Under the pieces are notes generated by a model. The model searched no databases. It was not told the origin of the DNA and saw nothing but the letters and a program-made list of their open reading frames with translations. From Chloroflexota bacterium (GTDB taxonomy: Bacteria; Chloroflexota; Anaerolineae; Anaerolineales; Anaerolineaceae): DNA of 50,357 nt. Below, one piece after another: positions 1 through 8,603 of the stretch (position 1 is its first letter; each line of letters opens with the position of its first letter). Location of the stretch: positions 1 through 50,357 of the forward strand of contig JAKQFH010000028.1 of assembly GCA_029556265.1 (NCBI GenBank), given 5' to 3'. Position numbers and translations under genes: made by a program.

Positions 1-897
1 TGCTTCCCGCGCGCCGGGCAGGCTGCCGGCCTTGGTCCACGCATCCGCTGTCGGGTCATAACGCAAAACGCTGTCCAGAACCTGGTTTCCGTCCCATCCA
101 CCAAAAAGATACAAGCTGCCGCCGCCCACACCCAGCGCGTACGCGCTGACCGGGTAGGGTAAATCAGCCTTGCGTTCCCAGGTATCGCTCTGCGGATCGT
201 AGACTTCCAGCGCGTTGGTCAGCTCCCCGGATGACAGCCGACCGCCGGGCACGAAAATTTTGCCGTCCAGCAGCGCGGCGGAGATATCCGCAACAGGCAG
301 CGGTTTTTGGGCGCCCGCGCTCCACGCGTCCTGCTCCGGGTCATAGATATCCACGCGATTCGAGGAGCCCAGCGCGGAGCTGCCGCCAATCGCGTACAGC
401 CTTCCGCCAGCGCTCACGACCGCTGCCCCGGCCACATCTTCAGAAACAGGAGCCTTTATCTGCCAGCGCTGCGCCATCAAAGCTGAAAGCACCGGGTCGG
501 GCGTGGCAGTTTGGGGCTGGAATATCGGCGTGGCAGCCAGCGCGAAAGACAGCCCGATAAGCAAAGCCAGGCTCAAAAGCGCCAGCCCCAGCCAGTATGT
601 TCGCAGAAAGGCTTGCAAAGGCGTTTGCTCGGGTTCGCTCGGGCGAAGCGGCTCGGGAACCAAAATTTCCACATCCCCACTGCTTCCGGACGGAGATTTG
701 ATGATGCCCTGTTCAATTGCGTAGAGCGTGGCTTCCATGCGGGAGGTTACCCCGATTTTGCCGAAAATATTGCCCAAATGAACCTTGACGGTATTCACGC
801 TGATAAAAAGCAGCCCGGCAATTTCCTTGTTGCTCTTTCCCTGACCAACAAGTTGCAAAATTTCAATCTCCCGATCGCTGAGGGGCTGTTTTTCCAT
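1..897 (-). CDS. LuxR-type HTH / transmembrane / Kelch-repeat regulator (partial, 3' end outside window)
   Basis: The reading frame is open from ATG at 897 to the window edge (299 residues). Residues 1-65 form a GerE/LuxR helix-turn-helix (LSDREIEILQLVGQGKSNKE, then ISVNTVKVHLGNIFGKIG). A hydrophobic segment at about 101-121 follows. From about 145 there are Kelch-type repeats with paired glycines and the pattern VDIYDPEQDAW, EVYDPQSDTW, LRYDPTADAW. The predicted layout is a cytoplasmic DNA-binding head, one membrane pass and an extracytoplasmic beta-propeller, so a membrane-bound one-component sensor is inferred. LuxR domains are more often C-terminal; here it is N-terminal. The ligand is unknown. 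The domains are clear; the function is inferred. Confidence 0.85.
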   Translation of the reverse strand, partial: MEKQPLSDREIEILQLVGQGKSNKEIAGLLFISVNTVKVHLGNIFGKIGVTSRMEATLYAIEQGIIKSPSGSSGDVEILVPEPLRPSEPEQTPLQAFLRTYWLGLALLSLALLIGLSFALAATPIFQPQTATPDPVLSALMAQRWQIKAPVSEDVAGAAVVSAGGRLYAIGGSSALGSSNRVDIYDPEQDAWSAGAQKPLPVADISAALLDGKIFVPGGRLSSGELTNALEVYDPQSDTWERKADLPYPVSAYALGVGGGSLYLFGGWDGNQVLDSVLRYDPTADAWTKAGSLPGAREA

Positions 898-937
898 AGA
901 GTGGTTTTACCCGCGAATATTGCCGCAGGCAGGCATA

Positions 938-943
938 ATTATA
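938..943 (-). promoter_or_regulatory. -10 element TATAAT for the LuxR-Kelch gene
   Basis: TATAAT on the minus strand, about 40 bases before the ATG at 897 and preceded directly by TG. No convincing -35 is visible. It matches the recurrent -10 seen before several genes in the window. Confidence 0.45.
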
Positions 944-1000
944 CAGGGTTAATCCGTCTGGGGTCCGCTTTGGGCTCTTGAGCCGCGCGGAACACCCGGC

Positions 1001-2119
1001 TTATTTATAAAGCAGGACGATATTATAAGTATGCGACGGGGGCACGTAGGTGTTCGCGCTGGTGTAGTAGGTGCGCCCGCTGCCGCCATACCAGGACGCT
1101 TCAGAAGCCAGCCTGGGGCGCCCGCCCTGCGTGCCTGCGTCCCAGTTGATATCCACGTCGCGGAAAGTGATATCCACGGATTTGCCCCAACAGTAGGTCA
1201 GGCAGGCGTTCAAGGTGTTTTGTTCCACCACCATAAAGTGTAAATGGTGCCCGGTGCTGTACCCGGTGTCATCCGCAAAGGCGATGGTCTGACCTTGATA
1301 GACGGGTACGCCAAATTTCCGCAGGTTCGCTGGCACGCTGCCCTTGGCGATATGCAGATAGAGGTGATAGGTGTATGGCGTGGTGGACCGGTCTTGAATC
1401 GTGATGCTGTTGGTGCAAGCTGAATCGCCGTTGTTGCAGCTGTCCTTAAAGTGATAAACAAAACCGGACTTCGCGGCGGTAATCTCAAACATCGTACCGT
1501 CCGCGAAGTCGAAAGCGTAAAGGCAGTAATTGTTGGCGCAGGAAGTATGCCCGACCGACCAGGTCAGGCGCTTGGTGAGACCGCCGCGCCAGGGGAGCTT
1601 GAAGCCGCCGTAAACCGTACCGGTGGTAGAGGCTTTGGGGTCGTATTCCGTGAAACGCGCGTAGATTTCAGAATCCCTGAAATCCGATTCCATCAGCTTC
1701 GATAGAAAGGTTTTATCGTCCTTCTGGAACAACTCCCATCGACCGCTTTTGTCGTTCCATAACGCCAGGAAGGCGTCTGGTTCACGCGCTAACAGTTCGC
1801 CGGTATCGGAGTCGCTGGCTGCCATCCAAAGGACTGCCTGGGTTTTTTCCGGGTTGAAGCTGATGTCATCCAGGGTCAGGTCGCTCAGCCCGTGTTCTTT
1901 CAGAGCCTCGGGCAGCTGGGCGAAAAGCAGGCTGTCCAGCGCCGCCCCGGAAGGCGTGCCCTGCCCGGGCGGGTTCTTGGAGCTGTCTTTCTTGCCGTCT
2001 GAAAAGATTAACACAAGGCTCAACCCAAACAGGAATACCGCGGCAATAAACAGAAATCTATAACTTTTTTTGGGGCGGTTTTCCGGGTCAGTCTCTGGAG
2101 TAAAAGTTTGATTATTCAT
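1001..2119 (-). CDS. Membrane-anchored M23 (LytM-like) metallopeptidase
   Basis: 372 residues. A single N-terminal membrane helix lies at about 22-41. The C-terminal half carries M23-like signatures: a His in WSVGHTSC, an Asp in YAFDFADG, YHLYLHI around H252-H256, and the HxH ligand pair in GHHLHFMV (H292, H294). M23 enzymes cleave peptide cross-links in peptidoglycan, so an extracytoplasmic wall hydrolase is inferred. The first His is further from the Asp than in the classical HxxxD motif, as in the longer variant of the family. The gene is divergent from the acyltransferase at 2444. A role in wall turnover is likely; the substrate is unproven. Confidence 0.75.
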   Translation of the reverse strand: MNNQTFTPETDPENRPKKSYRFLFIAAVFLFGLSLVLIFSDGKKDSSKNPPGQGTPSGAALDSLLFAQLPEALKEHGLSDLTLDDISFNPEKTQAVLWMAASDSDTGELLAREPDAFLALWNDKSGRWELFQKDDKTFLSKLMESDFRDSEIYARFTEYDPKASTTGTVYGGFKLPWRGGLTKRLTWSVGHTSCANNYCLYAFDFADGTMFEITAAKSGFVYHFKDSCNNGDSACTNSITIQDRSTTPYTYHLYLHIAKGSVPANLRKFGVPVYQGQTIAFADDTGYSTGHHLHFMVVEQNTLNACLTYCWGKSVDITFRDVDINWDAGTQGGRPRLASEASWYGGSGRTYYTSANTYVPPSHTYNIVLLYK

Positions 2120-2443
2120 TCGTCACCACGCAATCATAGCTAATTCAGAGTACTCTCCGTTAATGGGTGCAATTGTTATGCCAGGCTGATTGAAAAGGAA
2201 TCCGAACCACAAACCGGAAAAACGGGTCAGGCACTGTGAAAAACCAAATGATTTGATGTGAGGCTTCTGGGAGCCGGCACCCGCCAACCTAGCACCGGGA
2301 TAGGCGGTACGCGGGCTGTCAGAGCTGAGAGCGTAAATAAGCAGACGCGAGACGCTCATCATTAGGAAAAAGGCTGCTCTGATTTTTGCCGCGGGAGTTA
2401 TTCTTTGGGGGTCTGGTGAAGATTATACAGGCTTTGGATAAGC
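2120..2443. other. Intergenic region between divergent genes
   Basis: 324 bases with no convincing gene; the short frames here lack coding character and recognisable domains. A hairpin-like element lies around 2281-2308 (ccgccaaccta / taggcgg). TATACA at 2424-2429, 14 bases before the ATG at 2444, is a candidate -10 for the rightward gene. Confidence 0.5.
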
Positions 2444-3397
2444 ATGGTTTTCTTGTATCATACTTTATGTGTGAAGATGAATGCGCAAGAACGAGTTGGA
2501 ACACTACAAAGCAGGCTGCCCGACTTAAAAGCAATGCGGGAGTATATCTTTACGGATATCGCGCAGGAACTCAACATGCGCCCCGGAAATTTGATATACA
2601 AATCTTGGCATCAACTCATGCAAAAAGCCGCGCAGGAATTCGCCGAGCTTCTGCTTACCATCGAGCGGTCTTTGGCGGCGGGGGATGTTTATCAAAGCGC
2701 GAAACTGGCATTAGGGTACTTAACCAACGGGCAGGAATTTATTGGCAGGGAGCGGGTCCCTCACGACGCGCCTTTATTGGTTGTGGCAAACCATGCCGGC
2801 GCGGCGGACAGCCTTGGCGCGCTTGGTTGTGTCGCCAGAAACGACAGCAGTTTCGTGGCGGGTAAACGTCCCATGCTCGAAGTGCTCCCTAACATCTCGC
2901 GCCACCTGGTGTTTTTGGAAAAAGACCCGGTCGGGCGCATGGAAAACATGCGCAAGATTATCGCGAAACTTAAGGCAGGCGAGTCGGTAATCATCTTTCC
3001 GAGAGGTTCTTTGGAACCAGATCCGGCTTTGGCGCAGGGTACGCTGGAGTCCCTCAAATCCTGGTCAGAAAGCGTGGGGGTTTTCCTCTCCAAAGTGCCC
3101 GAGGCCCGTTTGCTGCCTTTGTTAATTAGCCAAACCGTCGCGCCCAGGGTCTGGAACAGCTTGCTTGTCGCCTGGGCGAAGACTCCGAAAAAACGCCGTC
3201 AGATTGCGCTCATCATGCAATTTGCCATGCAGCGGCTGCGCCCGGATAAAGACTGGAAAATTCCTATTCGCGTGCAGGTGGGGGAATCTTATGACCCGCG
3301 TGCACTCTCCAACACGTTGGACCCGCGGGAAATTAATCATTCCGTCCGGCAGGTAATGTCTGAACTGTTGCTTTCCGCCTATCCAGCCAGCGCCTGA
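2444..3397 (+). CDS. PlsC-like lysophospholipid acyltransferase family protein
   Basis: 317 residues. The family's catalytic HX4D motif is visible as NHAGAADSLG, followed by VFLEKD and FPRGSLEPDP, which stands where the substrate-binding EGTR block normally lies. Such enzymes transfer a fatty acyl group to a lysophospholipid or glycerol phosphate at the membrane. ATG 2444 is used here; ATG 2477 (MNAQERV) is an equally plausible start, and neither has a strong ribosome-binding site. The extra 90 or so residues before the motif and the altered EGTR block make the exact acceptor uncertain. Confidence 0.75.
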   Translation: MVFLYHTLCVKMNAQERVGTLQSRLPDLKAMREYIFTDIAQELNMRPGNLIYKSWHQLMQKAAQEFAELLLTIERSLAAGDVYQSAKLALGYLTNGQEFIGRERVPHDAPLLVVANHAGAADSLGALGCVARNDSSFVAGKRPMLEVLPNISRHLVFLEKDPVGRMENMRKIIAKLKAGESVIIFPRGSLEPDPALAQGTLESLKSWSESVGVFLSKVPEARLLPLLISQTVAPRVWNSLLVAWAKTPKKRRQIALIMQFAMQRLRPDKDWKIPIRVQVGESYDPRALSNTLDPREINHSVRQVMSELLLSAYPASA

Positions 3398-3403
3398 GCG
3401 CTG

Positions 3404-4612
3404 CTAATCCAACCACTCAATCAGCGCGGCTTCTCCCTGCCCCACGCCCACGCACAGCGCCGCCAATCCATAATACGGGCGCCTGGCAGCGGGGGCTCTG
3501 CGGCGCATTTCGTGCACCAGGGTGGTCAGGATGCGCGCGCCCGAGCAGCCCAACGGATGACCCAGCGCGACGGCTCCGCCGTTCACGTTCGTAATATCGT
3601 GCGAAAGCCCCAGTTCCCGCATAACGGCCAGAGCTTGCACGCTGAAGGCTTCGTTGATTTCCGCCAGGCCGATATCCTCAATCGCCAGGCCGGCTTTTTT
3701 GAGGGCGCGGCGGCTCGCTTCGATAGGCCCCAGGCCCATGACGCGCGGTTCAATTCCCGAAACGGCGCCGCTGACCACGCGGGCGAGCGGTTTAATTCCC
3801 AGCGCGCTGGCCTTATCCGCGCTCATCAGCACCAACGCGGCGGCGCCGTCGTTCAACCCGGAGGAATTGCCCGCGGTAACGCTGCCGTCGGGTTTGAAGG
3901 CGGGTTTAAGCTTACTCAGGGCTTCCAGGCTGGTATCGCGGCGCGGACGTTCGTCCTGGCTGACAAAAACCGGCTCCCCTTTGCGCTGCGGGATGGGCAC
4001 AGGCAGGATTTCCCCGGCGAACTTGCCCTGGTCCTGGGCGGCGACCGCGCGCTGATGGCTGAGGAAGGCGAACTCGTCCTGCTCCTGGCGGGTAATGCCG
4101 GTCTGCACGGCGATGTTTTCAGCGGTCAGGCCCATCGCGTCCGTGCCGTAGAGCGCTTCCATGCGCGGGTTGACGAAGCGCCAGCCCAGCGCCGTGTCGA
4201 AAGCGGTCAGGTTACCCCCGCCGGAGGTTTTGGCGAAGGCGTAGGGCGCGCGGCTCATACTCTCCACGCCGCCAGCTACGTAGATTTCGCCATCCCCCGC
4301 GCGGATAGCCCGGGCAGCCAGGTTTACCGCCGCCAGCCCGGACGCGCACAGGCGGTTGACCGTCAGGGCGGGCACCTGGGGCGGGAGCCCGGCCAGCAGC
4401 GCGGCCATGCGCGCCACGTTGCGGTTGTCCTCGCCAGCCTGGTTGGCGCAGCCGAAGATGACTTCGTCAATCTCGTGTGGGTCCATGCCTGCGCGCCGCA
4501 CGACCTCGGCGATGACCAGCGCGGCAAGGTCGTCCGGGCGGACGGTGGAGAGCGCGCCGTTCAGGTTTCCGATGGGGGTGCGCAGGGCTTGGACGATGAC
4601 AGCTTCGTTCAT
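3404..4612 (-). CDS. Acetyl-CoA acetyltransferase / thiolase
   Basis: 402 residues, normal thiolase length. The nucleophilic Cys is C89 in [10 protein letters not shown]. The His loop reads [16 protein letters not shown], and the second active-site Cys lies in [18 protein letters not shown] and the GMDPHEID region are also typical. It should condense or cleave acyl-CoAs in fatty acid, 3-oxoadipyl-CoA or acetoacetyl-CoA metabolism; the sequence is closest in feel to the PcaF/FadA degradative type. An AGGAG stands before the ATG at 4612. It is transcribed away from the oxidoreductase operon, which makes acyl-CoAs, so a metabolic link is plausible. Confidence 0.9.
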   Translation of the reverse strand: MNEAVIVQALRTPIGNLNGALSTVRPDDLAALVIAEVVRRAGMDPHEIDEVIFGCANQAGEDNRNVARMAALLAGLPPQVPALTVNRLCASGLAAVNLAARAIRAGDGEIYVAGGVESMSRAPYAFAKTSGGGNLTAFDTALGWRFVNPRMEALYGTDAMGLTAENIAVQTGITRQEQDEFAFLSHQRAVAAQDQGKFAGEILPVPIPQRKGEPVFVSQDERPRRDTSLEALSKLKPAFKPDGSVTAGNSSGLNDGAAALVLMSADKASALGIKPLARVVSGAVSGIEPRVMGLGPIEASRRALKKAGLAIEDIGLAEINEAFSVQALAVMRELGLSHDITNVNGGAVALGHPLGCSGARILTTLVHEMRRRAPAARRPYYGLAALCVGVGQGEAALIEWLD

Positions 4613-4782
4613 CAGGGGGCTCCTTTGGGTCGGGATTATCTGAATTTTACCATCAGGCGGGTACGCTCTGAATCAGTACGCTGCTTCCCAGACCAGGCGT
4701 TTTTTACGGTATACTTAAACATGGAACCCTGCTCATCTCACCCATCGTGCAGGGAAAATTTTCCAAAAAAAGGAGGATGCGC

Positions 4783-5043
4783 ATGCCCGCTAAGGGATGG
4801 GTAGAAATCAACGAACTGTACTGCAAAGCCTGTGAGTTGTGCGTCACCGACTGCCCAAGCAAGGTTTTGGCACTCGATCTCACCCGACTCAGCCCCAAAG
4901 GCTATCACCCCGCCATCATGGTGCACCCGGAAGCATGTACCGGCTGCGGTATCTGCGCGGTGGTCTGCCCGGACGCCGCTATCACCGTGTACCGCGGCAC
5001 CAGACCAGAGAAAGTGGAAAAGGAGGTGGAGCATGGCGCGTGA
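4783..5043 (+). CDS. korD: 2-oxoacid:ferredoxin oxidoreductase, delta (ferredoxin) subunit
   Basis: 86 residues carrying two 4Fe-4S motifs, CKACELCVTDCP and CTGCGICAVVCP, as in the delta subunits of KorDABC/VorDABC complexes. It passes electrons from the TPP site to external ferredoxin. AGGAGG at 4771-4776 is 6 bases before ATG 4783, which decides the start over upstream in-frame candidates. It is the first gene of a tight four-gene operon and overlaps the alpha-subunit start by 11 bases. Whether the substrate is 2-oxoglutarate or a branched-chain 2-oxoacid cannot be told from this subunit. Confidence 0.88.
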   Translation: MPAKGWVEINELYCKACELCVTDCPSKVLALDLTRLSPKGYHPAIMVHPEACTGCGICAVVCPDAAITVYRGTRPEKVEKEVEHGA

Positions 5044-6157
5044 ACTGATTAAAGGCAACGTTGCCGTGGCGGAAGCCGCGGTGCGGGCCGGTTTAGTTTC
5101 ATATTTTGGCTATCCGATTACCCCCCAGACCGAACTTTTGGAATACCTTTCCGGGCGCATGCCAGAGCTTGGGCGTGCGTTTGTACAGGCGGAAAGCGAA
5201 CTGGGCGCCATCAACATGGTCTACGGCGCGGCTTGTACCGGCCGGCGCACCATGACCTCCAGTTCCAGCCCGGGCATCAGTCTGATGCAAGAAGGGCTCT
5301 CGTATATCGCCTGCACGGAACTGCCCGTAGTGGTGGTGAACGTCGTGCGCGGCGGACCAGGGTTGGGCAACATCGCGCCTTCCCAGGGCGATTACAACCA
5401 GGCAACCCGCGGCGGCGGTCATGGTGAGTATCACCAATTGGTCTTGGCGCCGGCTTCCGTGCAAGAAGCCGTGGACCTGACCACCCTGGCGTTTGACCTG
5501 GCCGAAAAATACCGGAATATCGTCATGATACTGATGGACGGCAGCCTGGGGCAGATGATGGAACCCGCCGAGCTGCCGCCTTTCCAGCCAATCAAGACAG
5601 AAGTCCCGGATTGGGCGGTGAACGGCGAGAGCGGACGCGCCAAGCGCGTACTGACCTCTATAAATATTGACCCTCCGGCGCAGGAACGCACCAACATCCG
5701 CCTGATGTCCCGCTGGCAGGAAATTGAAGCCAATGAAGTCCGCTTCAAGGGTTATTACCTGGAAGACGCGGAATACGTGGTAATCGGCTACGGCACCGCC
5801 GGCCGGATCGCGCTCTCCGCGGTGCGGACAGCGCGCGAAAATGGCATTAAGGTCGGGCTGCTGCGCCCAATCACCGTGGCGCCCTTCCCGGTCAATGCAA
5901 TTGAAGCGCTGATTCCCAGCACCAAAGCCTTCCTGGTTGTGGAAATGAACAATGGGCAAATGCTGGAAGATGTGCGCCTGGTGATTTCCGGACGCAAGCC
6001 TATCGCTTTTTACGGCAGAATGGGCGGCGTGGTTCCCTATCCGGACGACGTCCTGCGGGAGATTCAGGCGCTGATTTCGCCAGATGTCAGCTTTGAAGGA
6101 CACCCTCGCGACCGTTGGCTGGCGCAAATGCGCGCTGAATTTGGAACAGGAGCTTGA
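5033..6157 (+). CDS. korA: 2-oxoacid:ferredoxin oxidoreductase, alpha subunit (KorA/VorB type)
   Basis: 374 residues. It contains the pyrimidine-binding domain ([54 protein letters not shown]) and domain II ([30 protein letters not shown]). This subunit pairs with the beta subunit to decarboxylate a 2-oxoacid to acyl-CoA. Start ATG 5033 has AGGAGG 6 bases upstream and overlaps the end of the delta subunit. Family members are annotated either as 2-oxoglutarate (Kor) or 3-methyl-2-oxobutanoate (Vor) oxidoreductase; the sequence alone does not settle the substrate. Confidence 0.9.
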   Translation: MARELIKGNVAVAEAAVRAGLVSYFGYPITPQTELLEYLSGRMPELGRAFVQAESELGAINMVYGAACTGRRTMTSSSSPGISLMQEGLSYIACTELPVVVVNVVRGGPGLGNIAPSQGDYNQATRGGGHGEYHQLVLAPASVQEAVDLTTLAFDLAEKYRNIVMILMDGSLGQMMEPAELPPFQPIKTEVPDWAVNGESGRAKRVLTSINIDPPAQERTNIRLMSRWQEIEANEVRFKGYYLEDAEYVVIGYGTAGRIALSAVRTARENGIKVGLLRPITVAPFPVNAIEALIPSTKAFLVVEMNNGQMLEDVRLVISGRKPIAFYGRMGGVVPYPDDVLREIQALISPDVSFEGHPRDRWLAQMRAEFGTGA

Positions 6158-6158
6158 G

Positions 6159-6941
6159 ATGGTTGAATCAGACGTGAAACTGGTCGCTCAACGCCCGATT
6201 GGCTTTGAAGAGCGCGTTACGCATTACTGCCCCGGCTGCACGCACGGGGTGGCGCACCGCCTTATCGCGGAAGTGTTGGAAGAAATGGGCGAACTGGAGC
6301 ATAGCATCGGCGTCGCGCCGGTCGGCTGCGCGGTGTTTGCCTACAATTACTTCGCTTTTGACTTTGTGGAAGCCGCGCACGGGCGCGCCCCAGCCATGGC
6401 AACCGGCATTAAGCGCACGCTGCCTGACCGCATCGTTTTCACCTACCAGGGCGATGGCGACCTGGCTTCCATTGGGATGGGTGAAATTGTGGCGGCGGCT
6501 GCCAGGGGTGAACAAATCACCACGATTTTCATCAACAACACCAACTACGGCATGACCGGCGGTCAGATGGCGCCCACCACGCTGCCCGGGCAAGTGACCA
6601 CTTCCTCTCCGCAGGGTCGGGACGTGGAACGCCAGGGCTACCCCATCCGCACCGCGGAAATGTTGGCCACTCTGGAAGGCGCCGCGTATGTAGTGCGGCG
6701 CAGCTTGCATGACGCGCGGAATATCCGCCTGGCGAAAAAAGCGCTGCGCACGGCCTTTGAGGTTCAGAGGCAAGGACTGGGTTTCTCCATGGTGGAGCTG
6801 CTTTCCACCTGCCCGACCAACTGGGGCATGACGCCCGCCAACTCGAGAATTTGGCTGGCGGAACACATGCTTCCCTACTACCCGGTCGGCGATTATAAGG
6901 TCTCGGACGCGATTGCTTTTGAGAAGCAGGGAGGGAACTGA
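6159..6941 (+). CDS. korB: 2-oxoacid:ferredoxin oxidoreductase, beta (TPP-binding) subunit
   Basis: 260 residues. The thiamine pyrophosphate/Mg site is visible as [14 protein letters not shown] followed by [25 protein letters not shown] near the N-terminus and PVGCAVF are usual for the beta subunit. It follows the alpha gene by one base, with AGGAG upstream of ATG 6159, implying translational coupling. It supplies the catalytic centre of the complex that makes acyl-CoA and reduced ferredoxin. The start at 6159 fits the ribosome-binding site; a longer in-frame extension overlaps the alpha gene and is rejected. Confidence 0.92.
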   Translation: MVESDVKLVAQRPIGFEERVTHYCPGCTHGVAHRLIAEVLEEMGELEHSIGVAPVGCAVFAYNYFAFDFVEAAHGRAPAMATGIKRTLPDRIVFTYQGDGDLASIGMGEIVAAAARGEQITTIFINNTNYGMTGGQMAPTTLPGQVTTSSPQGRDVERQGYPIRTAEMLATLEGAAYVVRRSLHDARNIRLAKKALRTAFEVQRQGLGFSMVELLSTCPTNWGMTPANSRIWLAEHMLPYYPVGDYKVSDAIAFEKQGGN

Positions 6942-6942
6942 C

Positions 6943-7482
6943 ATGCAGAATGAAATCATCATTTCTGGATTTGGCGGCCAGGGGACGCTCTACGCCGGTC
7001 AGCTTTTGGCGTATGCCGCCATGGACGAAGGCAAACACGTGACCTGGATCCCCTCTTACGGCCCGGAAATGCGCGGCGGCACTGCCAACTGCACCGTGGT
7101 AATCTCTGACCAGGAAATCGGCTCCCCGACAGTCCGCAATCCGCGGGCGGTTCTGGCGATGAACCTCCCCTCGCTGGATAAATACGAGCCGCTTGTGGCC
7201 GCGGGAGGCTGCCTGGTGGTCAACCAATCCATGGTAAACCGCGCCGTGACCCGGACGGACCTGCGCGTGGTTGTGCTGCCTGCCAACGCTATCGCGATGG
7301 AAATCGGCAACGAACGCGCCACCAACATGGTGATGCTGGGCGCGCTGATGGCAAATATGGACATTTTACCCGAAGGTGCCCTGGAACGCGCGCTAAAAGC
7401 GCATACCGCCCAACGCCTGCAAAAATTCGTGGAAATGAACACCCGCGCGCTGGCGCGCGGGGCGGAATATAAGGCGAAATAA
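6943..7482 (+). CDS. korC: 2-oxoacid:ferredoxin oxidoreductase, gamma subunit
   Basis: 179 residues with the gamma-subunit hallmark IISGFGGQGTLYAGQLLA, then YGPEMRGGTANCTVVISD and the conserved YGPE/GG pattern. The gamma subunit helps bind CoA and completes the alpha-beta-gamma-delta assembly. ATG 6943 follows the beta stop by one base with GGGAGGG just upstream. The operon ends in a strong terminator 18 bases later, so korDABC appears to be a self-contained transcript. Confidence 0.92.
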   Translation: MQNEIIISGFGGQGTLYAGQLLAYAAMDEGKHVTWIPSYGPEMRGGTANCTVVISDQEIGSPTVRNPRAVLAMNLPSLDKYEPLVAAGGCLVVNQSMVNRAVTRTDLRVVVLPANAIAMEIGNERATNMVMLGALMANMDILPEGALERALKAHTAQRLQKFVEMNTRALARGAEYKAK

Positions 7483-7499
7483 ACTGCCCGAACAGGACC

Positions 7500-7530
7500 A
7501 GCTGCCCGGCTTAGGACCGGGCAGCTTTTT
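7500..7530 (+). terminator. Rho-independent terminator of the 2-oxoacid oxidoreductase operon
   Basis: Perfect 10-bp stem agctgcccgg / ccgggcagct with a 7-base loop, followed by a run of T. Confidence 0.9.
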
Positions 7531-7563
7531 ATTGCGCGTAAAGAAACCCGCGGATAACACCTG

Positions 7564-7569
7564 TATAAT
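7564..7569 (+). promoter_or_regulatory. -10 element TATAAT, start codon 11 bases downstream
   Basis: TATAAT directly preceded by TG; ATG at 7581. Transcription would begin about 5 bases before the ATG, so the message is nearly leaderless. No ribosome-binding site is seen. Confidence 0.55.
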
Positions 7570-7580
7570 TAAAGACGCCA

Positions 7581-8462
7581 ATGGAAACTGAATTTTACCC
7601 CTCCAAACGCCTTGGGCTGTGGGTCAGCCTGATTTTACTGGCCGTCACCCTCACCCTGCTCGTTCTGCTGGTTCTAAACCCCGCCGGGTTTGGCACGGCT
7701 CTGGCGCTGCCGTGGAAATTCGCGGCAATCTTACTGCTGGCGGCGTTTGCTCTGGGGCTGCTCAGCCGGGTTTATAAGCTGCTCACCACGCGTTACATGC
7801 TTGGGCGCGGCGGGCTTGCGCTGCGCTGGGGGCTTAGGCGGGAAGTTATTCCGATGCCGGCTCTCAACTGGATACGCCCTGTCACGGATTTCCAGACAAA
7901 ACTGCCTCTGCCCTTGGGGGCACTGCCCGGGCTTATTTTTGGCGCGCGCAAGGTGTTGGGCTTGGGCGTGGTGGAGTATGCCGCCTCAGACCGGCGCGCG
8001 TTGCTGCTCGTCGCCGCCTCCGGGCGTTATTTCGCGATTTCTCCGCGCGACCCGGAGACGTTCCTTAGCCTGTATGACCGCCTGAACGAACTGGGCAGCC
8101 TCAGCAGCTACGAACCCCGTTCCGAAAGCCTGGACAGCTTGCGTAAAAAAATCTGGCAGGATAAAACCGCCCGCGCTTTGCTGGTTGGGGGCCTGGCGGC
8201 GGGGGTTTTGGTGTTGGGGCTGGCGTTTGGGCTGGCGGGCAGCCGCGCAGAAATTACCTGGACAACGCTCGAGTTGGTGCCGTCCAACCACGCATTCCTG
8301 TTCGCTTTTTTCAGCCTGGCGATTTGGCTGATGAATTTTGGAATCGGGCTGTTTTATTATTTGCGTGGGGGCCTCGAAAAGACAATGATTTACGTGCTAT
8401 GGGCAGGTTCGATTCTGATTTCGCTGCTTCTGACTGCCGCGCTGCTCATCCTGGCACTATAA
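7581..8462 (+). CDS. Polytopic membrane protein with a PH-like soluble segment
   Basis: 293 residues. Two hydrophobic segments lie at about 12-31 and 43-60, then a soluble stretch of about 130 residues (including LGRGGLALRWGLRREVIPM and YFAISPRDPETFLSLYDRL), then three more membrane segments after about 195. The middle part resembles bacterial PH-like (DUF304/bPH) domains, in which a conserved SP.D..e.F closes the domain; this is by eye. The function is unknown; such proteins sit in the membrane and may scaffold others. It has no ribosome-binding site and a -10 just upstream. Confidence 0.65.
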   Translation: METEFYPSKRLGLWVSLILLAVTLTLLVLLVLNPAGFGTALALPWKFAAILLLAAFALGLLSRVYKLLTTRYMLGRGGLALRWGLRREVIPMPALNWIRPVTDFQTKLPLPLGALPGLIFGARKVLGLGVVEYAASDRRALLLVAASGRYFAISPRDPETFLSLYDRLNELGSLSSYEPRSESLDSLRKKIWQDKTARALLVGGLAAGVLVLGLAFGLAGSRAEITWTTLELVPSNHAFLFAFFSLAIWLMNFGIGLFYYLRGGLEKTMIYVLWAGSILISLLLTAALLILAL

Positions 8463-8550
8463 CTGCATCGTTTCAATGCAGACTCTCAGGATTGAGACCG
8501 GAGGAACCGCAATGCGAACAGGCGCCCCCGGGAAACCAGGGATTCCGTGC

Positions 8551-8556
8551 TATAAT
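8551..8556 (+). promoter_or_regulatory. Extended -10 element (TGCTATAAT) for the LCP / transglycosylase pair
   Basis: TGC precedes TATAAT. The leader to ATG 8604 is about 40 bases and includes a 10-bp palindrome, gtgaattcac, at 8572-8581. There is no good -35. Confidence 0.5.
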
Positions 8557-8603
8557 CCAAAAAGAAGCGGAGTGAATTCACCCCGTAATTTTGCATTGAA
8601 GCT

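Noticed and set aside
1001..2119. Inactive M23 peptidase because the HxxxD motif seems broken
   Set aside because: A His further upstream (WSVGH) can serve as the ligand in the longer variant, and the Asp and HxH remain.
3512..4804. A 430-codon open frame antisense to the thiolase gene
   Set aside because: Same reason; the thiolase on the minus strand has all catalytic motifs.
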